From positions 1-41,897 of the forward strand of contig DASTSN010000034.1 in assembly GCA_035760665.1 (NCBI GenBank): DNA of 41,897 nucleotides, in the 5' to 3' direction. The translations under genes were made by a program, and so were the position numbers. The number at the start of each line of letters is the position of its first letter. The stretch's first letter is position 1. The notes beneath the pieces were generated by a model, which did no database searches, was not told the origin of the DNA, and was given only the letters and a program-made list of their open reading frames with translations. The stretch comes from DASTSN01 sp035760665 (GTDB lineage Bacteria; Bacteroidota; Bacteroidia; Chitinophagales; Chitinophagaceae). This document shows positions 24,779 through 32,490 of the stretch, piece by piece.

Positions 24779-27700
24779 TTGACGCCACGGACGTACTTTA
24801 GGAAAATAGCAGCAACAGTACTCGCCTGTTGCCTGTACTCGTTCCAGGCTGTGTGGGGTCAATTGCCGGCGGCAAATTTTACAGCTTCCCCATTAGCAGG
24901 CTGCTCCCCGCTGGTCGTCAACTTCCAGGATTTATCATCAGGCAACCCGACTGCCTGGAGCTGGAATTTTGGCAATGGCAATACCTCTTCACTCAAAAAC
25001 CCTGTAGCTACCTATTTCACTCCGGGCACCTATACCGTGACATTAACGGTTACCAATGCCAATGGTAAAAACACCTTGACAAGAAGCCAGTATATCACCG
25101 TGTACGCATCTCCTAGCGTCAACTTCGGAGCCTTGCAAACAAGCGGATGCTTCCCGTTAAAAACCCAATTTTCGGACAGCAGTTCAGCCGGCAGCGGCAA
25201 CAACATTGCCAGTTGGCTATGGGACTTTGGGGATGGCACTACTTCAAATCTTGAAAATCCGCTTCATACCTATACTACGGCAGGAAATTTTACAATCATC
25301 CTGAAAGTAACAAATGATAAAGGCTGTACAAAAGTGCTGAGTAAACCTAATTTTGTAAAAGTTACTCCGGGAGTGCTGGCCGGTTTCACCAATACGCAAC
25401 CCGTTGTGTGCCGCCCACCGGCTACCATTGCATTTACCAATACAACTACCGGCTCCGGCGCGCTGACATATAACTGGGATTTTGGGGATGGCAACAGTTC
25501 TGTCCAAAAAAGCCCGCTGAACACCTACAATACTGCCGGTACATATACTGTAACATTAATTGCAACAAGTAGCAACGGTTGCACTGATACGATTGTAAAA
25601 AACAACCTGCTCGCGATTGGAACAAATAGTAACTCGTTCAGCAGCGCCGACAGCATCTGTGTGAACGATTCCATCCGGTTCACCAATACCTCGTCTCCTG
25701 CACCCGGCGGCGCTACCTGGAATTTTGGTGACGGCACCACATCAACGCAGTTTAATCCCACACATACATACACGGCCCCTGGCAATTACGTGGTTAAACT
25801 AATCAACAACTTTGGAAACTGTACTGACTCTGTTTCAAAAACAATTCGTGTACTGCCACGACCGGTAGCTAATTTTTCTGCACCTTCCACATATCAATGT
25901 CAACCCCCGTTTACTGTTAACTTCCAGGATTTGTCGGCAACCGCTGTAGGGTGGCAATGGGATTTTGGAGATGGCGTCACTTCCAGCCAGCAAAATCCCT
26001 CTCACACTTATAACAGTTACGGGAATTATGATGTGACGCTCATTGTTACGAATCCTTCGGGCTGTACAGATACCATTAAAAAAACAGGTTTTATAAAAAT
26101 TGAAAAGGCTGTCATCAAAATACCTTCTTTGCCAGCCGAAGGTTGTGTGCCGTTTACCATCAACCCGGTAGCAAATGTGACCGCGCTGGATGCAGTAACA
26201 TCGTGGCTCTGGGATTTTGGGGATGGCAGCACCTCCACTGCTCAAAACCCCTCGCATACGTATCCAAACCAGGGGACGTACACCGTAACATTAGTCATCA
26301 CCACCAGCACAGGCTGCACAGATACACTGCGAATTACTAATGCTGTGAAAGCAGGCACGAAACCAACGCCGGACTTTTCAGCCGTACCAACGCCGGTTTG
26401 TGCCTACCAGCCGGTGAAATTTACCGATCAGTCCTCTCCCACGGACCAATGGTTATGGAATTTTGGGGATGGCACTACCTCTACAAGTCATAACCCTTCA
26501 CACACGTATACGAATGTTGGCACATTTACAGTTACATTAACAGCCTACAACAATGGGTGCCCAGCTACGATTAGCAAACCCAATCTTATCACGGTAAATC
26601 CGCCCATTGCGCGGTTCCGGACGGTACCAAACTGCACCAACCGGCTGCAATTCTCGTTTGTTGACCAATCTGTTGGTCCTGTCACCTGGTCATGGGATTT
26701 CGGGGATGGCACAACCTCCAGCCAGCAAAATCCCGTTCATAATTTTCCGGCACTTGGTACGTATACTGTCAGCCTTACTGTTACAAACGGTTCCTGTAGT
26801 CATTCCGTTACTCATACTGTGCATGTGATAAACGAAAACCCCGACTTCACCGCATCCCCGCTAACACTATGCAAAGGCACACAAACTACTTTCCAGGTTA
26901 CGGGAATTACAGCAGCCAACATTGCCAACTACGCATGGAATACCGGTGATGGTATTCAAAACACTAGTACACCTAGTTATCAGCACATTTATCAAACGGC
27001 CGGTAATTATTCTGTTACACTGATCACCACCGATATCAACGGTTGCCGCGACACAGCCAGCAAACCGAATTATATCAGGGTGAATGGCCCCAAAGCTTCA
27101 TTTACCGGCACAAACACAAAAGGCTGCCAGGGATTGACCGTTACATTTAACGACCTTTCGACAACAGATGGGAATAACGCCATCACAAACTGGCAATGGG
27201 ATTTCGGGGATGGTACTGTCCAGAATCTTTCGGCCGGACCCTTTACGCATACCTATACCACAGCAGGTACGTTTTCTGTAAAACTTACTGTTACAGATGC
27301 CAGTGGTTGCTCAGACAGCTTATCACGCTCTAACCTTGTTGTTGCTTCTCATCCCGTTGCGAATTTTAAGGCTGCCGATTCGTTAAGCTGTCCCGGTGCC
27401 ACCGTATCATTTCGCAACACATCGCAGTCTGCATTTGCCTATACTGCATTTTGGGATTTTGGAAATGGCAGCACATCAACAGCTACGCCCAATACCAGTA
27501 CCATATACAACACTACCGGCGATTACACAGTGAAGCTTCGCATCACCGATGCCAATGGTTGCAGTGATTCAATAATCAGGAATCAATATATTCATGTAGA
27601 TCAACCTGTAGCCAGTTTTACGGTCAGTGATTCGGTTAGTTCCTGTGCCCCGTTTGAAGTACATTTTACCAATACATCCCAATATTACTCGTCTGTCGTT

Positions 27701-29134
27701 TGGACATTCGGCAGCGATGGCAATTCCACGATCAACAACCCTGTACACTATTTTGGCATACCCAATACGTATCCTGTTTCCCTGGTAGTAACCAGTCATG
27801 GCGGATGTAAAGACACAGCCTTTCAAACCATTCAGTTATACGACACAATTGGTTCTACCATCAAATATGCACCGCTGGCAGGTTGTAATCCGCTGGATGT
27901 TGCTTTTTCAGCAGTTACCTCGGGACCAGGTACATATTTGTGGGATTATGGCGATGGTAATACTGAATCCACTACTTCGCCGAACGTCAACCACGTGTAT
28001 ACTACTTTTGGAAATTTCCATCCCAAAATCATCCTGCAGGATCCAAGCGGCTGCCTGGTTCCCATTACCGGCAGCGACACCATCCGTATTATAGGATCGA
28101 ACGCCAATTTTGGATTGGATAAAAAACTTTTGTGCGACAGCGGCCTGGTGTATTTTACCGATTCAACGACATTTAACGATCCGGTTACCAGCTGGGCCTG
28201 GGATTTTGGCGATGGTACAAGCTCCGGCCAGCAAAATCCCGTACACCAGTATACGGTACCCGGTATTTATACCATTACCCTGGTTACACAAACAATGGCA
28301 GGTTGTATTGATACGGCCAGGCTGACAGACGCGCTGAAGGTCGTACAAAGCCCGCTCATAAGTATTACCGGAGATTCCGTAGCCTGTGTTTTTTCCCCGT
28401 TGACGCAACAAGGTATTTCGCTTCGAAACGATACTTCGGCAGTTTCCTGGTTATGGAATTTCCCCAACGGAGCCACAGCGAACAGTCAAAACCCACCTAC
28501 CCAGGTATATACTACGCCCGGTAATTTTACCATTACCGCAATTGCGACGAACAGCAGCGGCTGCCGGGATACCGCGAACAAAGGTATTCTCGTCAATCCC
28601 CTGCCGGTGATTGATCTGCCAGGCACGATGACGATCCTTTCAGGTTCGTCGGTGCAGATACCTGTCACCTATTCACCTAACGTTTCAAACTGGTTGTGGG
28701 AGCCCGCTAACGGCTTAAGTTGTACAACCTGCCCGCAGCCGGCTGCGGGTCCAAAGTTTAATACCACGTACATTGTAAATGTAGTGGATAGCAATAGCTG
28801 CCGTAATTCGGCAACGATCGATGTCGTGGTGACTTGTAAAGACGCCAATATTTTTATCCCCAATACTTTCTCCCCCAACGGTGATGGCAGCAACGATGTT
28901 TTTTATCCAAGGGGAACCGGCCTCGACAGGGTGAAGGTATTACGCATCTTTAACCGCTGGGGGGAAGTGGTATTTGAAAAAATAAACTTCCCGGTAAACG
29001 ACCCAGCACAGGGATGGGACGGCCGGTTCAACGGTAAAGATCCGCAAGCCGGCGTTTACGTATACCAGGTGGAAATTTATTGCAGCAACGGGGATTTGAT
29101 AAAATTTGCCGGCAATGTATCATTGATACAATAA
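24779..29134 (+). CDS. PKD-repeat adhesin with T9SS type-B sorting domain (CHU_C)
   Basis: A 1451-residue exported surface protein. Seen: TTG start; signal peptide to about residue 28 (TVLACCLYSFQAVWGQ); fifteen PKD-like domains, each about 80-90 residues with the core WxWDFGDGxTS and HTYxxxGxYTVTLxVT; a PKD-like/Ig module near 1290-1350 with LSCTTCPQPAAG; and a C-terminal gliding motility-associated domain (CHU_C, from about 1358) with FIPNTFSPNGDGSNDVF, IFNRWGEVVFE, GWDGRFNGK and AGVYVYQVE. This last domain is the type-B signal for the type IX secretion system. A PorP/SprF-like gene starts 6 bases later. Probable role is adhesion or gliding-surface display; no catalytic domain is visible. 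No ATG start exists upstream in frame. Confidence 0.94.
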   Translation: MTPRTYFRKIAATVLACCLYSFQAVWGQLPAANFTASPLAGCSPLVVNFQDLSSGNPTAWSWNFGNGNTSSLKNPVATYFTPGTYTVTLTVTNANGKNTLTRSQYITVYASPSVNFGALQTSGCFPLKTQFSDSSSAGSGNNIASWLWDFGDGTTSNLENPLHTYTTAGNFTIILKVTNDKGCTKVLSKPNFVKVTPGVLAGFTNTQPVVCRPPATIAFTNTTTGSGALTYNWDFGDGNSSVQKSPLNTYNTAGTYTVTLIATSSNGCTDTIVKNNLLAIGTNSNSFSSADSICVNDSIRFTNTSSPAPGGATWNFGDGTTSTQFNPTHTYTAPGNYVVKLINNFGNCTDSVSKTIRVLPRPVANFSAPSTYQCQPPFTVNFQDLSATAVGWQWDFGDGVTSSQQNPSHTYNSYGNYDVTLIVTNPSGCTDTIKKTGFIKIEKAVIKIPSLPAEGCVPFTINPVANVTALDAVTSWLWDFGDGSTSTAQNPSHTYPNQGTYTVTLVITTSTGCTDTLRITNAVKAGTKPTPDFSAVPTPVCAYQPVKFTDQSSPTDQWLWNFGDGTTSTSHNPSHTYTNVGTFTVTLTAYNNGCPATISKPNLITVNPPIARFRTVPNCTNRLQFSFVDQSVGPVTWSWDFGDGTTSSQQNPVHNFPALGTYTVSLTVTNGSCSHSVTHTVHVINENPDFTASPLTLCKGTQTTFQVTGITAANIANYAWNTGDGIQNTSTPSYQHIYQTAGNYSVTLITTDINGCRDTASKPNYIRVNGPKASFTGTNTKGCQGLTVTFNDLSTTDGNNAITNWQWDFGDGTVQNLSAGPFTHTYTTAGTFSVKLTVTDASGCSDSLSRSNLVVASHPVANFKAADSLSCPGATVSFRNTSQSAFAYTAFWDFGNGSTSTATPNTSTIYNTTGDYTVKLRITDANGCSDSIIRNQYIHVDQPVASFTVSDSVSSCAPFEVHFTNTSQYYSSVVWTFGSDGNSTINNPVHYFGIPNTYPVSLVVTSHGGCKDTAFQTIQLYDTIGSTIKYAPLAGCNPLDVAFSAVTSGPGTYLWDYGDGNTESTTSPNVNHVYTTFGNFHPKIILQDPSGCLVPITGSDTIRIIGSNANFGLDKKLLCDSGLVYFTDSTTFNDPVTSWAWDFGDGTSSGQQNPVHQYTVPGIYTITLVTQTMAGCIDTARLTDALKVVQSPLISITGDSVACVFSPLTQQGISLRNDTSAVSWLWNFPNGATANSQNPPTQVYTTPGNFTITAIATNSSGCRDTANKGILVNPLPVIDLPGTMTILSGSSVQIPVTYSPNVSNWLWEPANGLSCTTCPQPAAGPKFNTTYIVNVVDSNSCRNSATIDVVVTCKDANIFIPNTFSPNGDGSNDVFYPRGTGLDRVKVLRIFNRWGEVVFEKINFPVNDPAQGWDGRFNGKDPQAGVYVYQVEIYCSNGDLIKFAGNVSLIQ
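24863..28602 (+). repeat. Tandem array of about 15 PKD-domain units
   Basis: The protein-level repeat is also visible in the DNA. The core TGGGATTTTGGGGATGGC or a 1-3 base variant recurs at about 25219, 25477, 25959, 26212, 26456, 26694, 27197 and 28199, spaced roughly 240-500 bases apart (about one to two domains). Between cores the DNA has diverged, so the array is old. Two or three late units depart from the core (for example 27708 WTFGSDG and 28450 WLWNFPNG). Confidence 0.85.
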
Positions 29135-29140
29135 AACCTT

Positions 29141-30178
29141 ATGTTGAACAAAACAGCGCTGATAAGAAATACCCGGTTAAAACTGATTGCAGCATTGTGC
29201 AACTTACTGTGTACGATGGTTTCTGCCAGCGCTCAGGATATTCATTTTTCCCAATTTTTTAATGCCCCCTTGCTTCGCAATCCGTCATTAGCTGGAATCT
29301 TCACCGGCGATGTAAGGATACAGGGTGTTTACCGGGATCAATGGAACAGCGTTACCAATGCCTATCACACCGGATCGTTTGACGGGGAGTTTAAAAAACC
29401 TATCGGAAAAAGCGATGATTTCATTACGTTTGGCGGCCAACTCATGTATGACAAGGCCGGAACGATCGGCTGGGCTTCCACTTATATTATGCCAGCCCTG
29501 AACTATCACAAATCGCTCAGCAATACGCACAACAGCTACTTGTCGCTTGGGTTTATGGGCGGCCTGGTGCAAAACAATATTGATCGCTCAAAAATGACAA
29601 CCAATACCCAATACAATGGTGGTGGGGATGGTGAACCAAACCTGCAACCAAATTATACTTATCTGGATGGCAGTGTGGGCATGAGTTATAATGCAAGCCT
29701 GAATGACAACCCGGAAAATAATTTTTTTATCGGGGCTGCTTACCACCATTTCAACCGGCCCAAAAATTCATTTTTTCGTGATCCTTCCGTATCGCTGCAG
29801 GCTAAATGGGTATATTCTTTCGGCATCCGGTTTGCCGTTTCCGATTATGCATATATGACGGTCATGGCCGATCACTCCCGGCAGGGCAGCTATTCAGAAA
29901 CCATTGGCGGAGGTATGTACGGATTGAAACTTGGAGAAGACCTTGACCGTCCCGACTACGTAATTCATTTTGGAACATTCCTGCGCTGGAACGATGCCAT
30001 TATCCCTGTCATAAAATTAGATTACAATCCCTTTGCCCTCACGCTGAGTTACGATGCCAATATCTCCAAGCTGAAACCCTCCAGCTACGGCCGTGGCGGT
30101 TTTGAAATTGCTGTTTCCTACATTGGCTTTTCCAAAAAGAGTTCAAGTGTAGATGCCATGTTTTGCCCGAAATTTTAA
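29141..30178 (+). CDS. PorP/SprF-family T9SS outer-membrane protein
   Basis: A 345-residue outer-membrane beta-barrel. Seen: signal peptide ending SASA-Q at residue 31; then the family opening QDIHFSQFFNAPLLRNPSLAGIF, followed by RIQGVYRDQWNSV, alternating strands with Tyr, Phe and Gly, and a strand-rich C-terminus (YGRGGFEIAVSYIGF). In Bacteroidota these proteins pair with a neighbouring CHU_C-domain protein and are needed for its secretion or surface attachment (SprF with SprB is the known case). The gene lies only 6 bases after the PKD adhesin, so a dedicated partner is the natural reading. C-terminal residues VDAMFCPKF include an unpaired Cys, which is not unusual in the family. Confidence 0.93.
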   Translation: MLNKTALIRNTRLKLIAALCNLLCTMVSASAQDIHFSQFFNAPLLRNPSLAGIFTGDVRIQGVYRDQWNSVTNAYHTGSFDGEFKKPIGKSDDFITFGGQLMYDKAGTIGWASTYIMPALNYHKSLSNTHNSYLSLGFMGGLVQNNIDRSKMTTNTQYNGGGDGEPNLQPNYTYLDGSVGMSYNASLNDNPENNFFIGAAYHHFNRPKNSFFRDPSVSLQAKWVYSFGIRFAVSDYAYMTVMADHSRQGSYSETIGGGMYGLKLGEDLDRPDYVIHFGTFLRWNDAIIPVIKLDYNPFALTLSYDANISKLKPSSYGRGGFEIAVSYIGFSKKSSSVDAMFCPKF

Positions 30179-30248
30179 AATCGGGGTAGAAAAAATTATT
30201 TCGTCAACCTTTTGCTTCATTAATTGTTATTATCAAAAATTTCAATCA

Positions 30249-30725
30249 ATGAAGATTCAGCCTGGCCAACCTGCTCCTGATTTTAGCTTATACGATAGTG
30301 ACCAAAACAAAGTATCACTTTCCAGTCTGAAAGGACAAAATGTATTACTGCTCTTTTTCCCCCAGGCTTTTACCGGCGTATGCACGGCAGAGTTATGCAC
30401 GGTCAGGGATAACCTGCATATTTATGAAAACGCCGATGCGAAAGTGCTGGGTATTTCCGTTGACTCTGTATTTACACTGGCGAAATACAAACAGGAACAG
30501 GGATACAATTTCCCTTTACTCAGCGATTTCAATAAGGAAGTATCAGGCAGTTACGATTCACTCTACGAAAGTTTTACTGATATGGATATGCGCGGCGTAT
30601 CAAAACGATCTGCTTTCGTCATTGACAAAGAAGGCGTCATTCGCTATGCAGAGGTCCTGGATTCTCCTGCCAAGGTCCCGGATTTTGAAGCCATCCAGCA
30701 AACCCTGCGGGAACTGTCAAAATGA
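30249..30725 (+). CDS. bcp: Bcp-type peroxiredoxin
   Basis: Reduces hydrogen peroxide and organic peroxides, in the cytoplasm. Seen: 158 residues from the ATG at 30249; opening IQPGQPAPDFSLYDSDQNKV; peroxidatic C45 in FPQAFTGVCTAELC, with the conserved Thr three residues before it; second Cys C50 five residues later, which is the atypical 2-Cys spacing of E. coli Bcp; conserved Arg later in RGVSKRSAFVIDKEG. A longer frame begins at 30153, but its first 32 residues overlap the PorP/SprF coding end and have no resemblance to the family. It lies 70 bases after that gene on the same strand, with no terminator seen between them. Confidence 0.93.
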   Translation: MKIQPGQPAPDFSLYDSDQNKVSLSSLKGQNVLLLFFPQAFTGVCTAELCTVRDNLHIYENADAKVLGISVDSVFTLAKYKQEQGYNFPLLSDFNKEVSGSYDSLYESFTDMDMRGVSKRSAFVIDKEGVIRYAEVLDSPAKVPDFEAIQQTLRELSK

Positions 30726-30853
30726 TTGTTAAAATTAAGAGACATCAATTCCTAATTCATTGATTATGAAGAATGGAAATCCCATAGGGTTTTTACGTTG
30801 CTGAAATCAAAAAAACGAATTATCATTGACATAATAAATGTAATTTTGATTCG

Positions 30854-31192
30854 TTGAAACGTTTTTTACCTATACTATTGATTACCCTGTTGTCCGCTTT
30901 TCATTCTTCGGGCCAGTCGCGATTGCCAAACCCGGAGAACGGAATGAAAATTATAAAATTTTACCCCAACCCGGCTTCGACCTTTATCAATTTTGATATC
31001 CAAAAAAATTACGATAAAGGATTTTCAATACAGGTTTATAATTTTCTTGGCAAACAAGTGTATGAAGCTAAAAATGTTTCTGAAAGAACCACTGTTAACT
31101 TAGCTGACTACAACAGGGGCATTTACATCTACCAGCTTCGGGATATAAATGGTAAAATTCTGGAATCAGGTAAATTCCAGGTAGCCAAATAA
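30854..31192 (+). CDS. Cargo-less T9SS type-A sorting-domain protein
   Basis: A 112-residue exported protein made almost entirely of a sorting signal. Seen: TTG start; signal peptide RFLPILLITLLSAFHSSGQS (to about residue 21); about 12 linker residues; then the full type-A T9SS C-terminal domain: FYPNPASTFINFDIQ, IQVYNFLGKQVYEAKNV, TTVNLADYNRGIYIYQL and ILESGKFQVAK. Normal cargo proteins have a catalytic or adhesive domain before this; here nothing remains. It may be a short surface peptide, a decoy or competitor for the T9SS, or the remnant of a larger gene. TAATTTTG at 30841-30848 resembles a -7 element immediately upstream. Confidence 0.85.
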   Translation: MKRFLPILLITLLSAFHSSGQSRLPNPENGMKIIKFYPNPASTFINFDIQKNYDKGFSIQVYNFLGKQVYEAKNVSERTTVNLADYNRGIYIYQLRDINGKILESGKFQVAK

Positions 31193-31202
31193 CGTTTATT
31201 TT

Positions 31203-32375
31203 TCACACTACTTCTACAATCAGAAACTTCAGGTATTGGGTATTTTCCATACCCCAGATAATGGGATGGTCTGGTGCCTGTGTCTGAAAACTAACCTGGC
31301 GGATTTTGCGTCTTGCATCTTTAGCAGCCATCGCAATGATTTGTAAAAATAATTCCGGGGATACCAGGTTTGTACAGGAGGAGGTTACAAGAAATCCGCC
31401 GGGCTTTAACAGCTTCATGCCCCGCAGGTTAATTTCCTTGTAACCTGTAATGGCTTTTTGAATGGTTTCCCTGCTTTTGGTAAAAGCCGGCGGATCCAGC
31501 ATGACCACATCATATTGTCGGCCCTCTTTCGCCCATTGTTTTAGTACATCAAATGCATTGGCAGCCTCAAACCGCACAATGTGTTGCAGGTCATTCAAGG
31601 CCGCATTCCGGTTGGCCTGCCGCACTGCCTCTTCGGAAATATCCAACCCCAAGACCTGCCTGGCACCATACTGCGCGGCATGAATTTCAAATGTACCTGT
31701 ATAGGTGAACGCCCCTAAAACATCAGCTCCTTTAACAATATGCTGAATAGCCCTCCGGTTATCCTGCTGATCTAGAAAGTAACCGGTTTTTTGCCCATTA
31801 GCAAGGTCTACATGAAATTTCAATCCATTTTCATGGATAATGATATTGGTATCAAAGGGAGCAGATAAAAAACCTTTTATCTGCGGTAAACCTTCCAATT
31901 CCCGAACCGGCACATCATTTCTCTCATAAATGCCCTTGGGTGAAAAAATAGTATTGATGGCTGCGGTAATCGCAGGTTTCCACCGATCAATACCCAGAGC
32001 CAGCGTCTGGATAACAAAATAATCGTTGAATTTATCAATAATCAATTGGGGGAGGTAATCAGCTTCCCCGAATACAAGCCGGCAGTTTTCTGTATAACCA
32101 ATTTTTTGCCGGTAATGCCAGCATTCCATGATTCGATTATGAAAAAACTGTTCATTGATTTCATCCGTTTTATTCCTCGTCAGCAGGCGGATCACAATTT
32201 GCGACTTTGGATTCACATAACCTTTGCCGACAAATTTCTTATCGTGGGTATACACCTCGGCTATTTCAGCCCCTGCAGGGTTTCCATCTATAGTATCGAT
32301 TTCGTTGCCAAAAATCCAGGGATGGCCATTCAGTACCCGGTTACTGATCTTTCTTTTTAAAAAAGCTTTCATCAT
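31203..32375 (-). CDS. RlmI-like SAM-dependent rRNA methyltransferase
   Basis: Class I methyltransferase of about 390 residues, related to RlmI, which makes m5C1962 in 23S rRNA. Seen: N-terminal PUA domain (FLKRKISNRVLNGHPWIFGNEI, then VGKGYVNPKSQIVIRLL); a middle segment with YERNDVPVRELEG; SAM motif I region DVLGAFTYTGTFEIHAAQYGA; DVVMLDPPAFTKS (motif IV) and TSSCTNLV with the catalytic-type Cys; ending LKFLIVEVV. I chose the Met at 32375 (or 32372), since an in-frame GTG upstream lies above the likely promoter (-7 TACATTTG on the minus strand, 32381-32388). The 23S target is inferred from family. The gene stands between the convergent T9SS mini-protein, 10 bases away, and the SusCD pair. 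Confidence 0.9.
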   Translation of the reverse strand: MMKAFLKRKISNRVLNGHPWIFGNEIDTIDGNPAGAEIAEVYTHDKKFVGKGYVNPKSQIVIRLLTRNKTDEINEQFFHNRIMECWHYRQKIGYTENCRLVFGEADYLPQLIIDKFNDYFVIQTLALGIDRWKPAITAAINTIFSPKGIYERNDVPVRELEGLPQIKGFLSAPFDTNIIIHENGLKFHVDLANGQKTGYFLDQQDNRRAIQHIVKGADVLGAFTYTGTFEIHAAQYGARQVLGLDISEEAVRQANRNAALNDLQHIVRFEAANAFDVLKQWAKEGRQYDVVMLDPPAFTKSRETIQKAITGYKEINLRGMKLLKPGGFLVTSSCTNLVSPELFLQIIAMAAKDARRKIRQVSFQTQAPDHPIIWGMENTQYLKFLIVEVV

Positions 32376-32380
32376 AAACA

Positions 32381-32409
32381 CAAATGTAACGAACACATGC
32401 CCGATTCAA
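32381..32409 (-). promoter_or_regulatory. Promoter for the rRNA methyltransferase gene
   Basis: On the minus strand TTG (plus 32407-32409), an 18-base spacer and TACATTTG (plus 32381-32388) match the Bacteroidota consensus. It supports the Met at 32375 rather than the upstream GTG as the translation start. Confidence 0.55.
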
Positions 32410-32437
32410 CTGCTATACTGCGGAAACTATACAGACA

Positions 32438-32469
32438 AAAAAAGAGGCAGAAATTTCTGCCCCTTTTTT
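32438..32469 (-). terminator. Terminator at the end of the SusC/SusD transcript
   Basis: Inverted repeat of about 13 pairs with one A-C mismatch: AAAAAAGAGGCAG (left) and CTGCCCCTTTTTT (right), separated by a short AAATTT. Its A and T flanks allow use in both directions. It lies 22 bases past the SusD stop on the minus strand and before the methyltransferase gene. Confidence 0.8.
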
Positions 32470-32490
32470 ATAGATTTCAACCAGTTAAAA

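Noticed and set aside
24863..28602. Regularly spaced repeated DNA that could be taken for a CRISPR array
   Set aside because: Repeats lie in one long reading frame, vary in sequence and spacing, and encode the PKD core W-D-F-G-D-G.
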